DNA of 64,000 bases from Pleurodeles waltl (lineage: Eukaryota; Chordata; Amphibia; Caudata; Salamandridae), in NCBI RefSeq assembly GCF_031143425.1, contig NC_090445.1:1193036691-1193100690 (forward strand), given 5' to 3'. Shown here piece by piece: positions 1 to 11,840 of the stretch. Position numbers and translations under genes: made by a program. The first letter of the stretch is position 1; each line of letters starts with the position of its first letter. The notes below the pieces were generated by a model, which did no database searches, was not told where the DNA came from, and saw only the letters and a program-made list of their open reading frames with translations.

Positions 1-615
1 TTTGTACTTGGTGACATCTTCTAAATATTTTTGTATTGTTTTTTATTTGGATTTCTGGAGTTTGACACTGGCACTTGTGACAGCTTGCTACATGGTGTAG
101 CTGTTTGTCAATTTAGATATGAGCAAAACAACTGTTTATTACTTCAATATACATTGAAAATTACTAATAACTTTTACCCAAGTCGTTCTTATAGCTTTGG
201 GGGCCTGGGATATTCTGAATTGTCACACTTGTAGAAGTTTGAGGTTTAGTAGTTTTGTTGGTAGTGTCATTGGCAGTGCTGCCCTGGGCAAGGAGTGGTG
301 CAAGCAGCAATATCCTCATGACAAGAGCAGCCTGGGAGAAACCTTCAGCATACGCAATTAATAGACTGATAGTCAGATGCTATTAACCTGCTCTTAGGAA
401 CTCAACCTTACTCTCCGTGCACCCTTCCCTGAGAGTTTGGTCACGCAAGCCACCTGCTCCTCAGGCCCGATGGCTGATACCTTCCCTACAATTCCCTCAG
501 TCAGGGAATCTAAATGAATGAAAGCATTGTGAAAGAAAAATATTTCAGCTGGCAGTATGCCACTGAAATCTTTGAATGCTAATTGCCTTTTGGCCTGCAT
601 TATGCGTGCATTTTA
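1..615. other. Unassigned stretch
   Basis: I see no convincing gene or repeat boundary here. The short open frames carry no recognisable motif. The DIRS-like gag homology next door begins at about 620, so this may be decayed flank or an earlier part of that element. Confidence 0.4.
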
Positions 616-619
616 GGAA

Positions 620-1020
620 ATGACCCAGTTGGGTGCCACGTATGTCCAGAAGGACATAAAGTAACACTTTCAAGAGGTCCTAAAGAACGAACAAAATGCT
701 GCCAGGCATACCATCAAGTAAGACCTTGATACAGCCGACTCTGTGGCGTGAGCTATGGGTACTTCAATCTTCATTCTGTGAAATGTCCGGCTCAGGACTT
801 CAGGATTTTACATTGACATGCAGGCCAATCTCATTCTCTCCTGTTCAGTGGCACTCGTTTATTTGGGAGCAAGGCTGACACAGCCTGGGACCAAATTAAG
901 GCCACTAAAGCACAGACACAATCTCTGGGCCTCCAGCAACCCCAACTCCAAAGAGACCACTGTTAGTTTTGGCAATTTTGTGAGATTCTCCAGGGCTTCA
1001 CCCTTCTTAAGTCAGAGGTA
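620..1020 (+). pseudogene. DIRS-like retrotransposon gag fragment (C-terminal part)
   Basis: Translation across broken frames gives a run that fits DIRS-type gag: a segment reading ADSVA-AMGTSI at about 735-770, then LRTSGF and a stretch leading towards RT. The same gag family occurs at 9995-10816, and this fragment starts about where that copy stops, so the two together cover most of the gag. Several stops and frame changes show that it is dead. It lies directly upstream of RT, RNase H and recombinase remnants on the same strand, as expected for one element. The assignment rests on pattern recognition, not a search. Confidence 0.6.
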
Positions 1021-1109
1021 AAGGCAGTGGATCCCTCCAGCAAGCCTTCTCCTGCTCTTCTTTTTCCTCACTGGTCCCCACCCCCCCCATCCCAAACAAA
1101 AGCAGTCTT

Positions 1110-1715
1110 AGTTGTCCTCCCCAAGCCCACTTGAAGCCTGTGGGAGGGTGAGTGCCCACCTGTCGGATGGCCCGGAAGACCTAGTACTCTGGATCTTTGG
1201 GTACTTCAAGTAGTAGAAAGAGGTTACAGCCTTTCTTTCCATCAAGCTCCACCCCCCATTTTGCCCATGCTTTTCTCCTCTCCTCCGTATCAAGCTTGTA
1301 ATGCTCCCTTTTGGATTAACTTTGGCACCTCAGATCTTCGCCAAGATGGTGGCGGTGGTTGCAGCCTATCTCAGATTGCTCGGACATCGCAATGTTTTCT
1401 TTTCATAAGTGCACGATCAAAGCTGGGTCGCCAGAGGTGGAATTACCCTATCTGCAGTCTACTGTTGAATCTTGACTTTTTGCTCAACAATGCCAAACCT
1501 CACCCGAGGCCCTCCCAGTGATAACAGTTAATAGTATCTGTGTTGAACACCACCTTTCTCTGTGCCTTCCATCTCCTTCAGAAGTTTGTCGACGTAAGGG
1601 AGATGCACCTGTTCTTCCAAAAAAGCATGTGAGTTCAGTTCTGAGAGTTCTGAGTTTATTAGGTCTGCTGGCTCCTGTATTCTCCTACTCACTCATGTAT
1701 ACTGGGACTTGATGG
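1110..1715 (+). pseudogene. DIRS-like reverse transcriptase, decayed
   Basis: Remnants of an RT domain in several frames. At about 1205-1260 a frame reads GYSLSFHQAPPP, like the segment before the RT palm. At 1295-1370 another reads LPFGLTLAPQIF followed by VVAAYLR, matching the 'LPFGL..AP..F' core of DIRS/Ngaro RTs. The catalytic YLDD-type box expected soon after is not readable. A later frame (about 1460-1690) gives a thumb-like stretch ending LLGLLAPV, just before the RNase H linker. At least three frame changes and two adjacent stops (1518-1525 area) rule out function. In DIRS elements RT, RNase H and a tyrosine recombinase lie in this order, and that order is seen here. Confidence 0.7.
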
Positions 1716-2345
1716 CCTTGCAATGGTGCCTCTGCAGGCAGTGGCGACTGCACAGAGGAGACCTGGCGCCTGGCAGACTCCATCGTATTTCTTCCCCAGT
1801 GCTATAGCGGAAATGGTTTGGTGAGGGAAAGAGTTGAACCGGGAGCTGCAGGATGGCCTTCTCTCCCTCTCCAACCTTGACTTCGGTTGTCACCAGTGCC
1901 TCCTCCGTAGGTTGGTGAGCTTTCCTGGAGCACCTGGAGATCAGAGACCACTGATCTCCAGAAGAGCAGATGCTTCATATCAATCTGCTAGAAATTTGGA
2001 TGGCTCAGGTAGCCCTCAAGGCCTTCCTCCCCTCCATCCAAATTCAGTTAGTTGAGATCTTGACGGACAATGTGACTGCTGTGTGTTATAACAACAAGCA
2101 ATGGAGAGTAGGGTCTCACCTTCTTTACTTGGAAGCATTGAGACAAGTTTTGGGGAGCAATGGGATCCGGCTCGTCAGCAATCACCTAGCGCAGTCGCTG
2201 AATCTCAGGGCTGACAGCGTGAACAAGCCCTATCTTGCCAGCCGCGAGTGGTGTCTCCTATCAGAGATAAATGTGGACATATTTACCCAGTGGGGAACTC
2301 CTCAGGTGGAATTGTTCACCTCTTTGGAAAATGCTCAATGCCACT
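1690..2345 (+). pseudogene. DIRS-like RNase H domain, decayed
   Basis: The clearest part of this element. From about 1970 one frame runs 125 codons with HINLLEIWM, LTDNVTAVCYNNKQ (usually a TDNTT..YINKQ box), a stretch ending in AD and S.K, then REW and WGTPQVELF followed by NAQC. This spacing of TDN box, AD motif, REW and WG.P..DLF is characteristic of the DIRS RNase H and the linker that follows it. A TDAS..GW-like element just upstream (about 1870-1915) is in another frame. I infer a former RNA-degrading domain of a retrotransposon polyprotein. Confidence 0.78.
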
Positions 2346-2439
2346 AGTTCATAATGTTGAGGAGTGCTTTGGTGGACCTGTTTCAGTTGAAGTGGAACTT
2401 TCAACAGCACTGTATCTCCCTCCCTTCCCACCCAACTTA

Positions 2440-3665
2440 GGTTCCTCAGGTTCTGAGGAAGAACTATCAAGACCGAGCCCAAGTCATTTAAATAGCCCTG
2501 GAGCGGCCAAGGAGGATGTGGTACGCAGACCTTTCATTTCTTTTAAATCCCTCAATCAAGCTGCCGTTCATACTGGACCTTCTCTTCCAGTCAGAGGGGA
2601 TGGTACTGCACACCAATCTCTGAGGCCTCCACATTCATGCCCGGAGATTGGGCAGGACATCTGGGCTCCTTCCAGCTACCTCCGGAGATGGCTGACAGCA
2701 TGTTGCCTCTCCCTTAGTCAGCTTACTCTGAAAGAGTAAAAACTTTACACGTTGCGTGGACAACAGCATAAACCCCTGGCAGCCGATGTTTTCTCAAGTT
2801 GTGCAGTCTACACTTTCCCCTTGCAAAATGGGTTTGTGTGATTGACACTGTCAAGAGATAATTGTCTGCATTGCCAACATTCCTCTGTCTTCCAGAGCAA
2901 CCGTCCCTTTTTAAATCAGCCATTGGGATGCATTTTTGAAGACTGAAGTTTGTATCCTCCAACCCCCTTAGTTGTATCCCAGTGGGACCGTATTTTTATT
3001 TTGGCTTCTCTAAAAGGGGCTCGGTTTGAGCCACTGCATAGTTGTCCCTAAAGTAAGTGAACTCAGAAAACAGCGTTTTGGTGGTTATTACATTGCCCAG
3101 GTAGGTGAACTTGTTGCAGACTATAGGTTCCCATCCTTCTTCTATATGTTATCTGGTTAAATTGGTGTTGCGAATCAGGGCTGCTTTCCTGCCTAAAATG
3201 TGACTCGTTTACTTCTGATTCATTTCATCATCTTTCCAACTTTTTACCCCGTCCCACAAAGGAGAAGAGTTGTCACAGACTGGATCCTACGTGGGCAGTC
3301 AACTACTAATTAGAGTGCACCAGGGAGATAGGACCACCTCGCCCTATCATATTGTGGTGCCATGGAAGGCAAAGCTGTGCATACAGGAACCATATCCATG
3401 TGGCTTATGCTCTGTCTCAAGACATGCTATGGTTTGGCCAACTATGAAGCTTTTGAAGGGATCAGACCCCACTTCATTTGGGTTAAATCCACCATTTCTG
3501 CCCTTTCAAGAGGAGTTCCTATTGAGAGATCAGTAAAGTGGGCATCTCTGCACAACGTATTGCTTGGATTCCGAAGTCCGCAGAGATGGTCACTTTGCCA
3601 GATCCATCCTGAAGGATTTGCTTCTGCCCATCTTATCCTATGGCTTGGGGCAGTTTGGCAGCTCA
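2440..3665 (+). pseudogene. DIRS-like tyrosine recombinase region, decayed
   Basis: At about 2495-2630 a frame reads RPRRMWYADL and then LDLL, like the 'WPR.pWf..L..LL' linker that follows RNase H in DIRS elements. At 3362-3640 a frame of about 90 codons has CYGLANYEAFEGIRPHF and then WASLHNVLLGF. This resembles the recombinase C-terminus, where an R..H..R box is followed by W....T...HY. Here the box is altered (IRPHF, no second R) and the final catalytic Y is not recognisable. DIRS elements integrate with a tyrosine recombinase instead of a DDE integrase. This copy is certainly inactive. Confidence 0.65.
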
Positions 3666-6600
3666 CTGTATTTACTGGCTGTCTTCACTTTGAGAGACTG
3701 CACAAACCCTGTACACATTGTTCACATGTGCCTAAAAATCAAGCTGGTTCAAAATTTGCTTTTTAAAATATATTTTCTTTTAATCTTAAATACTGGCTGT
3801 TTATTTTGCTTGCATTTTCTCTCCTCAGTTAGACAAGAAGTTATTTTTATGTGCTTTTGGACATTGGTGTTATAAAGTCTTCAAGTTATCCTGTAACATT
3901 GTAGTTGCCTACAGTTTGAGTTCTTGTTTAGGTTGTGATTTATTCTCACCTCCTTCAGAAACAATTATATTAAAAAAAATATGCAGTGCATCTGAAAGTC
4001 TTTTTTTTTTTTAAACCAGAGTAAAACAGTCAAGTCATTGAATGTTCTTTAAATGTAACATTTTTAATCCAGTCATATGCCTGTCATGTTTAGCTGGCAG
4101 CAAATGTTATTTTATTCTGTTTGTAGAATATACCTGCACTAAAAATAAGTAAATAAATAAATTAGCCATTGTGCTAGCTTGCCAAGGCCAGACCTTGTTG
4201 GCTTTGCCACGCTTGTTATATAACATGAGGTCTGGTAGAAGATACCTCAAGGTCAGACCTAAAAACACTGCCTTAAGGAAACGTTCTGTCTTTGAGGAAT
4301 CTGGGCGTTGTCTCGTTTTCTTTCTCCAGACTGCCTTCAGTAGGCAATTCAAGTACCTAGGCACGGGAAGAAACGAGAATCACTAATGTGCGCTAATTTC
4401 AATGATAAATGCTCAGTGAAATCACGCTTGCTTGTAGCAGCCAGCTGTCATTAGTGGCTACTACCCGTATTTTAAGAAAACATTTGTAGTGCATACTTAG
4501 CACTGTCTGGGCAGGTACTTCCCACACAATCTTACCTCTGTTCTTCGTAGGAGCACTGCACCACTTTGAAGCTTACAGCAGCCCCCTGCAGTGTTTTTGA
4601 TCTCTGCTGGATCCCGTCTCTCTGTCTCTACTCTACTACGTGATCACCCACTCTGATATTTGCACTGATGCTCAGGTTACTTGGAGCCATACCTGTCAGT
4701 CTCATAGCCGTTGATTTCATGCCTGCTTCTCTAATTTTGATATCACTATACAGTTCTATTGAAGAGAAGATGATTTGTTTTCTCTTCTGATAATTTTAAA
4801 TGTTTTACATGCTCTTACTGAAGTTCTTCTGCCTGCTTCTTGGTTGTTCTACTGCTCTCACATTCTGTTGATGCACAAATGTCATGGCTGGCATTCCTCC
4901 AAATGAGTCCCTATGAATAGAATGACACACCATTGTCACTTGCTCTGGGGTGAATGACGTTGGTTTATGTGTCTCAAAATGTTTTTTGGCATTACAAGAG
5001 TGGAAGTGTGGAAAAGGTTAAGACATCCATGCTATTTCACTTGGAAGGTGAGGTCATTTTCAAACTGTTGAGGTTCTGGAATGAAGCTGGTCAACTGCTT
5101 TCTTTCGCCACTGCGGTTGTTTCCCTGAACTATCATTTTATCCATGACTAACCCAGATTATGAGTGATCCCTTTGGCACCAAGCGAGGCATAAAAGATTC
5201 AATTGACAATTTTGGCTCCTGTTTGAAAATACTGTCTAGAGCCTGCACACTACATGAGAGGAGATCAGGGCACGAGTGAACCAAAGATGTGCCTCAGCCA
5301 AGTTTCAGCACCTTAATTTAGGTGCACTTGTTACGATCCTACCCAGCATGTCCAGACTATGCTTTGACTTGAACTGTCCATACCTCGTCATACACTGAAG
5401 TAGCCTTAGCAAGTCCGGCCATCTAAACAGAACCGCTGAGTCAAATAGCCAGGAGTTGCCACCAGGTCAAACCTGACAACCCATTGCACTTTTTCCCTCA
5501 AACCAACAGCTGCCTAGCTAAGGGCAAGCAGTGCTTCATGTGGCAAACCCTGAACCATGTTGCTTACGTGTGCTGCAACAGAGCGTACGCCCTCCTTGAG
5601 AAGGAGCACGTTCTCCACATCATAAAGTTTGGACTGTGGGTTATTTATTTAAAGACTTTTTAAAGTGAGCTTTCATGCCAAAGGAGTCTCCTGGTGCTAA
5701 GGAATAGACGCATTCAAACTGGCTAAGACAAATGATGCCAGGTGACATTGATTAAACTGCGAGTTCTCGAGCTTCTTATGAAGCCTTAACAGATTCTTCT
5801 CTGAGCGACTTGCTAGATGGATGCCTGTCCAAAAATGGGCACTTTGGACCAGAAGGGCTCTGCTACTCCATCTCATACGTTATTGCAGTGATTTAAAAAA
5901 ACAATAGCTATGGTTAGGATATCAAAGAGCTTCTGTGAGAATATTCTTTAAATTTGTGCAAGAGGCATTTGGTTGCCTTACTGCAAAATATCTTAAATAT
6001 GAGGCAAGCAGCCTGAAAGTTAATTATTTTTTCTTTGTCTTTTAAGAGCCCGTGTTGCTGACAAATATATTTTGTCAGTGGTTGTCATTTTGCAAGTTGA
6101 AAAGTTGTCTAACAGTGTTCTGAATCTTTTGTTGCCTTTGGATGCTGTTCTAAAGGAGACCTAGATGAGGTGCATTACCAAAATCAATATGCCATTGAGT
6201 GAAAGAATTGCATGTTCACCCTATGACAGAATGTGATGCAAGCAAGATATGCAGATGGTACATACAAGATTTAGTTGTCAATTACATTTGATGGTTTGAT
6301 TCAATTCTAAACTTAGCCCAAAAACTTAAATTCCTTACTACTGGGTCTAGTTTTTCACATTCCACTGGGAATTTGAGCAAGAGTTTAGGTTAGAGGTTAG
6401 ATTGTTGATATTATTACTGATTATATAAAATTTTGATTTATTCGGATTGAGCTTGAAAGTACACTTGCTTATTCAAGCATTTATAGCTTCCATCGCAAAT
6501 CGTAAGTCCAACATAGTGTCAGGAGATTTCACGGCTAGACATATTCAGATGGCTATCGTCTGCATAACAGTAAATGATTACCTTACATTGTTATAGCAAA

Positions 6601-9125
6601 TCCACACTGTGTGTTAAGACATTGTCTAAATATATGAATATCCGAGGTATCAAAGGCCATAGAGAGACCTCAAAAAAGTGTTGTATTCTATGGTGGAATC
6701 CTTTCCTGCAGTGATGTTATGTGCGAAAGTAAATATAGAATGTCTCAGTATGAAACTGGAGTGAATTTGAAGCAGGGCCCAGGTGGGTGGGACTTGGTCA
6801 GGGTCTTCTTGATTGCATTGTACCTACAAAATAAAGAAATCTCAACAAAACAGGAGAGTCTTGACTTATTCACTGCAACGTGTTTTAGTGCTCACCACTG
6901 AAAGACTCCAAAACATTTGCTTTTCCATCCATCTACTGACTTTTTATTCTCTGAAATGCATTTTACACAAGAAATACAGACAGTGAAAGTGTGTTTCATC
7001 TAGAAACCAAACAAAAAGAAAGGACAGTACAATTACTTATCGTATTTCAAATTAATATTTACAAGGTTTTGTTTGAAACGTCAAAGGAAAATACATTTGA
7101 CCACCACAGCAATACTGCTTGATGACTTCATTTAAGAACTTTCAGCTCTCGCCAGCCATGCCCGTCACCTTTACTTCAAGCTCCTGCAGTGGCCTGTATT
7201 TTCTGTTGCACATGTCAAATAAGTTTCCCTTTATTCAATGCACTGCGTAGATTGTGACCCGGTGCTCCACATTGTTTCTCATCATGATAACCTAGCTTAA
7301 AAAAAAGCAGACGCTGAACATGGATTTTGGCAAATAACAGCAGTAATTCTCTACATATAATTTGTCTACTTAACAGTTATTTACAAAACAAAGGAACTAT
7401 CAATAACTTACACTTCATATGACAACGGTGACAACTTTTATTATTTCTATTTTGTCTTAACAGCATCTCATGACACAAAGTGACCATGGTAACTACCTTT
7501 ATTCTGTTAATTATTTCTATCCACATTCTTCCATAAGACTACAGTGTCTACTTGTTTTAAGTCATTATTTTGTATAATTATTGCCTGTCATTTAAAATAG
7601 AATCAATAGTATATATACGCTTGTATTGCTACAAAGACCAGGGGTTCCAGATACGCCATGGGAAGATTGGAAGGAAGCTTTTGAGGGTTTGCTTTGAAGC
7701 TGTTGGGGAGGGGGCACTTAAACCTCTGTCTGGGCACCGAAGATCAAACATTTACTCAATTTTAACACACCACAAATTGATGATATATGAAAAGGCCTTT
7801 GCTGTGTCGTAAGAGAACTCTGGTAAGAAAGTTTAATATTGTTGTGGAAAGACCAATATTTTTCAAGTGTTCGACTGGGAGGTAAAAGCGTTGAGGAGTG
7901 TTTTGATTGTTTGTGCATATTAGCAGCTACATGTAGATTTGAAATATGAGATTGTTAGGGATCAGTTGATAAATAGAAACACAAACTTGAAAATTCAAGA
8001 GAAACTGTTGAGTTTAGATAAAGAGCCCACATTAAAAAAACAATTGCCATTGCTAATAGAATAGAACATTCTTCCACCTACCTGAAGGTATTGAAACGAA
8101 GAAAAAACAAGTTTGTGTGTGATAGAAATGAAAATCAGAATGCTGAAGCAGAAGTGAATGTGGTAGTCAAGAAAAAAAAAACTAACCCAAAGCAGCAGTA
8201 AGGAGAATAACATTGAAAAAAAGAACAAATCCCAATGTTTTAAATGGTGGAATTTCAAACATCTCGCATCATCTTGAATTTGTCTGGCTATAACATCCAA
8301 TGTTATAGCTATAGGAAAGCAGGGTATTTTCTCATGTATGCAAGGCTGTTATAGAAGAGAAAAAACTAAGTGTTTCTCCTAAGTAACTTACGGTATATAA
8401 TTGATTTAATGCAATAGTAGTGATGATGATGAGGTTTTAGTAGTCCCTGATCCTGAGTAAAATGACACAAATAACCCATTCACAGTTTACTTTAAATTAA
8501 GGAAATCTACAACGATTTAAAGATATGTATACAATAGAACCCTATAATCCACCTAAATGTTGTGTGTATATCATGGAAATTTAAGTTGAGATGTGGGCCA
8601 ACTCATGTTCACCATACATGTTGATTGATTTTCAAGCTTTAATTTTAGTGAATGATTGTGTAACATTACAAGAATGTGATGTTTCTCCAGTGGGCTATTT
8701 TGGCAGATTGGCAAAAGGTAGGATATGTTGTTAAAAAAGAAGGATTTTGCTTGGATGGAGAGCAAAAGAATCTTGGGATTGCTGATCAGGTGGCAGTGAT
8801 GAATGTATCAGAGGTAGTCACAGAGAATTCCCAGAGGGTTTTCCAAAATGTTGTTAAAATTGAATGATTTTAACACACCCAATGATTTGCGACAAGGTTC
8901 TGTGCCTAAGGTACATGAGATGCGGAATGTTCCCTTGGCATTAAGAGATTCTCTTAAGGAGTAACTACTATGTTGTGTGAATGTGTAAATAAACTCATAG
9001 ATCATCAGACCGGTAGAGCCCAGTGGTTTTATGCATGTTTGCTCATCTACGCGATCTTAACAACGGTACATGGGTGGATTGACATCCACTGCTTAATTAA
9101 ACATAATATCTGATTGAGACTTCTA
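3666..9125. other. Unassigned AT-rich intronic sequence
   Basis: About 5.4 kb with no frame longer than about 100 codons and no motif I recognise. There are A/T runs (for example 4000-4012) and an imperfect inverted pair near 4227-4260 (aggtctg ... cagacct). I find no repeat partner elsewhere in the window. Most likely intron or very old repeats. Confidence 0.5.
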
Positions 9126-9129
9126 CTTG

Positions 9130-9392
9130 CAGATTCCTTATCTTTGAATTTCCCCAGGCGTCAGACTGCATCCGGAGAATTTTTCTTCGAGCAGTACCCC
9201 TGCTCCGTTAGGTGGCGACAGTCGACTCCGCGGGTGTCGTGATGACATCGTGGTCATATATAGGTGCCACCCCAGCGTGCTGACGTCAGTTCTTTTTTTC
9301 CGCACCAGCCTATATGCATATCAGGAGAATAGCTACCCCAGTAATTTTTTTTATTAACCGCGACATTTTGTCAAATTAGTTTTTGATGAGTT
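9130..9392 (+). promoter_or_regulatory. 5' terminal/leader repeat of DIRS-like element, copy 2
   Basis: The block from about 9118 (gacttctacttgcagattcc) recurs at 63653-63870 and, shortened, at 60606-60790. All three share the core agattcct..c.ttgaatt..cc.caggc, a region naming the left/right boundary of the repeat, and a GC-rich ggtggc..c.gtcgactc.gcggg.gtcgt segment. A TATA-like tatatagg lies at 9257-9264, and the gag zinc-finger frame begins about 130 bp downstream. I read this as the terminal repeat and promoter of a DIRS-like element. Confidence 0.55.
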
Positions 9393-10816
9393 TTGATGTG
9401 TCAAGGGATGTCCTTTCACCGCATGATGTCGGTGACTGATCTGCACCTCGTGTGCCTTTGGTGTTTGGAGCGCGACCATGACCTGAAGTCGTGGTCCGAG
9501 TGTCGGGCCACGAACCTGAAAGCTTTGAGGGAGCGGTCTCTGAAGCTCATGGTGGCCCGACAGGTGACTCCGTGTCGTTCCCATTTGAGAGGAAAGTCGG
9601 GAGACCGGCGCTGAGTCACCACCATTCTTCTTTGTCCAAGTCATCTGGACATTTGAGTAAGAAGAAGTTGTCGAAGAAGGCAAAACGTTCTTCAACTTCG
9701 CCCCGTCACACAACGCGACGCACGAAGAGCGTCGATAATCTAGGCCTTCGTCTTCGTAGCCTCCGTCTGGGTCTGCTCCGCACCTCACTGAATTTCCAGG
9801 AGCCCAACTAAAGGAGTTCTATGAGGCTATGCGCCTCATATTTGGGCAGCCTGACCCATCCTCGGTGCCTTCGGGCCCAGGGGAGTCGGTGACGGCCCCC
9901 TGGGGTTCAAAGTCGGTGACTTTGGTCCCGACTCCGGAGGGCACCTCAGGATCGTGCCAACGTGACCTTCCCTGGTCAGACTTAGACGCTCCCGGTGCCG
10001 ATTGGGCCCACAGTTGACATCGACCCAATACTCATTCCCGACGACCCCGAACAACATCGCTCGATGCCAATTCCATTTTCCATGGGCTCTGCTGTGCCCA
10101 GTGTTGATCCTGAACCCTTTTACTATGGGTATGGATACGGGGATAGTTTAGAGGGGTCGCTGGACCCTTTAGAAGACCAGCTTGATCCTGAACTGGGCTG
10201 GGTACAGGATTTGGGTGATGCCAGTGAGTTGAACACCTCCCCTGACACTGGCATGTTCTCTCCCTGTACTGTGGCTGCGGAGGAGGGTGCGTCTTATTCT
10301 ATGGTGGTGAGAAGGGCAGCTGAGGTTTTGAACCTCGAGTTTCCTTCTGTGTAGGTCAGGCCTAACCTCCTGACTGAAGTGCTTCAGCTTGGGACCTTCA
10401 ACTCGGAACCCCTTCTTCCCTCCAACAAAGTACTTATTCACGTCCTCCTGGAGACCTGGTCCAAACCCAGTACAGGGGCTCCTGTGAATAGGATGATTGC
10501 CTGCCACCATCGGCCTGCGCCGATTGACCTAAATTTCCTTACCCAACACAGTACGTCTGAGAGCCTTGTCATCCAGGCTTCTTCATCCTCTGGCGCATTC
10601 CCTTCCGCTCCCCTGGACAGGGAATCAAAAAGAATGGACAACTTAGGGAAGAAAATGTTTTCTTCTGCCCGTTTAGCACTGCGGACCCTGAACACTGCAT
10701 GCCTTTTGGGCTGCTATTCCCATACTCTCTGGGATATGGTCGCGCAAGTGCTGCCCCAAGTTGTGGAAGAGGCCCGGAATGTTCTCTCTCAAGCCATTAT
10801 AGATGGGTCAGCGTAG
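9393..10816 (+). pseudogene. DIRS-like retrotransposon gag, nearly complete but broken
   Basis: First a zinc-finger-like stretch (from 9420) reads LHLVCLWCLERDHDLKSWSEC, a C-x2-C-x4-H type knuckle as found in retroelement gag. It is followed by a basic K/S-rich run in another frame (9590-9760, KSSGHLSKKKLSKKAKR). From 9995 to 10816 one frame is open except for a single TAG at 10352-10354: an acidic YGYGYGD stretch, then a helical segment with KKMFSSARLALRTLN and LPQVVEEARNVL. Copy 1 at 620-1020 has the sequence that should follow. Coding similarity stops abruptly at about 10820, where Ty3/gypsy sequence begins. Gag would package element RNA; this copy cannot make an intact protein. Confidence 0.65.
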
Positions 10817-10821
10817 GAGAC

Positions 10822-11840
10822 TGGCTAATGGCAAGCATGTATTACGTTTCTAAAGGTGCCATTTCTAAGGAAGAATGGGAGAGTGAAGTAGTAACAGATC
10901 CTCAACTGGCAAGTGTGAAAAATCAGTTGTCCTATGGGTGGAAGAAGATGTTTAGTAAAAGCGCGGTTTATGTCAATATAGACTCATATTGTTGGAATTA
11001 TTTGTGGTGGATAATCTGATTTACGGAGGTGACAGATAAGTGGTGTTTGTTTGTTGAGAGAGAGAGAGAATAATGTCCTTACTACACTAAGGTCATGGAT
11101 AAATGACAACCATGAAGGAGTCAAGGATGGATTTTTGGTGGCCCGCAATGGATCAAGATTTGGAAAGATGTGTAAGGAATTGCTCTAATTGCATGCAGTG
11201 TGACGAATTGTATGTAGTAAGCGAGTCTCCTATTGTTCCATTGCAAGTCCCCAATGGTCCATGGAGAAAACAAAGTTTAGATAGCAGTTTGAAGAATAAA
11301 TATGCAATAGTAATGACTGAATTTTACTCAAAATAGCCAGAGGTCAGTAAGGTAAATAAAACACGTTCAGAGAATGTTAATAATTTTCTCAGTGGTGTAG
11401 TTTCAAGAGAGGGAATATCAGAGGCAGTAGTCATGGATTATTTACATCTTCAAAGTTTGAGGAGTTTTTGTAGAGGCATGGAATGGAGCATCAAAAAACT
11501 GCTTTGTATCATCCCTTGGAAAACGACCAGTTTCGTTGTGGGCGATCGCATTCAGATGACAATGAGCTGTGAATTGGATTGGAAGTATGAGTTGACGTGT
11601 ATGTTGTGGAACTACAGGACCACTCCCTCTCCATTCAGCTACAAATGAACTTCCTTTTGTTTTGTTATGACAAGGATCCCTGCAACACTGCCATGTCCAA
11701 ATTGGATGAAGGGACGCAGTAAAAAGTTATGTGATGCAGAAACTATGCTAGAAGAAAGTGAAGACAAAGCAAAACAGAGACCTAATAAGAAATTGAAATT
11801 GCACCCAAAGCAATACCCTCACCTTTTCCAGAGTTAAGCA
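10822..11840 (+). pseudogene. Ty3/gypsy pol fragment: integrase zinc finger and catalytic core
   Basis: Open pieces in different frames. At 10822-11000 there is ISKEEWESEV..DPQL, typical of the spacer before integrase. At 11103-11336 an H2C2-type segment reads WWPAMDQDLERCVRNCSNC, followed by PNGPWRK and VMTEFYSK (core strand with the first acidic residue region). At 11433-11700 further remnants include a WNYRTTP motif, typical of the end of gypsy integrase cores. The expected D and E catalytic residues are not all in one frame. There is a GA microsatellite at 11057-11071. RT is absent, so the fragment is truncated on its 5' side exactly where the DIRS gag ends. Confidence 0.72.

Noticed and set aside
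2248..2739. 163-codon plus-strand frame as an independent gene
   Set aside because: It overlaps the DIRS RNase H and linker in another phase and has no motif of its own.
4220..4262. Inverted pair aggtctg/cagacct as a structured element
   Set aside because: Only 7-bp arms with a short imperfect context; expected by chance in 5 kb.
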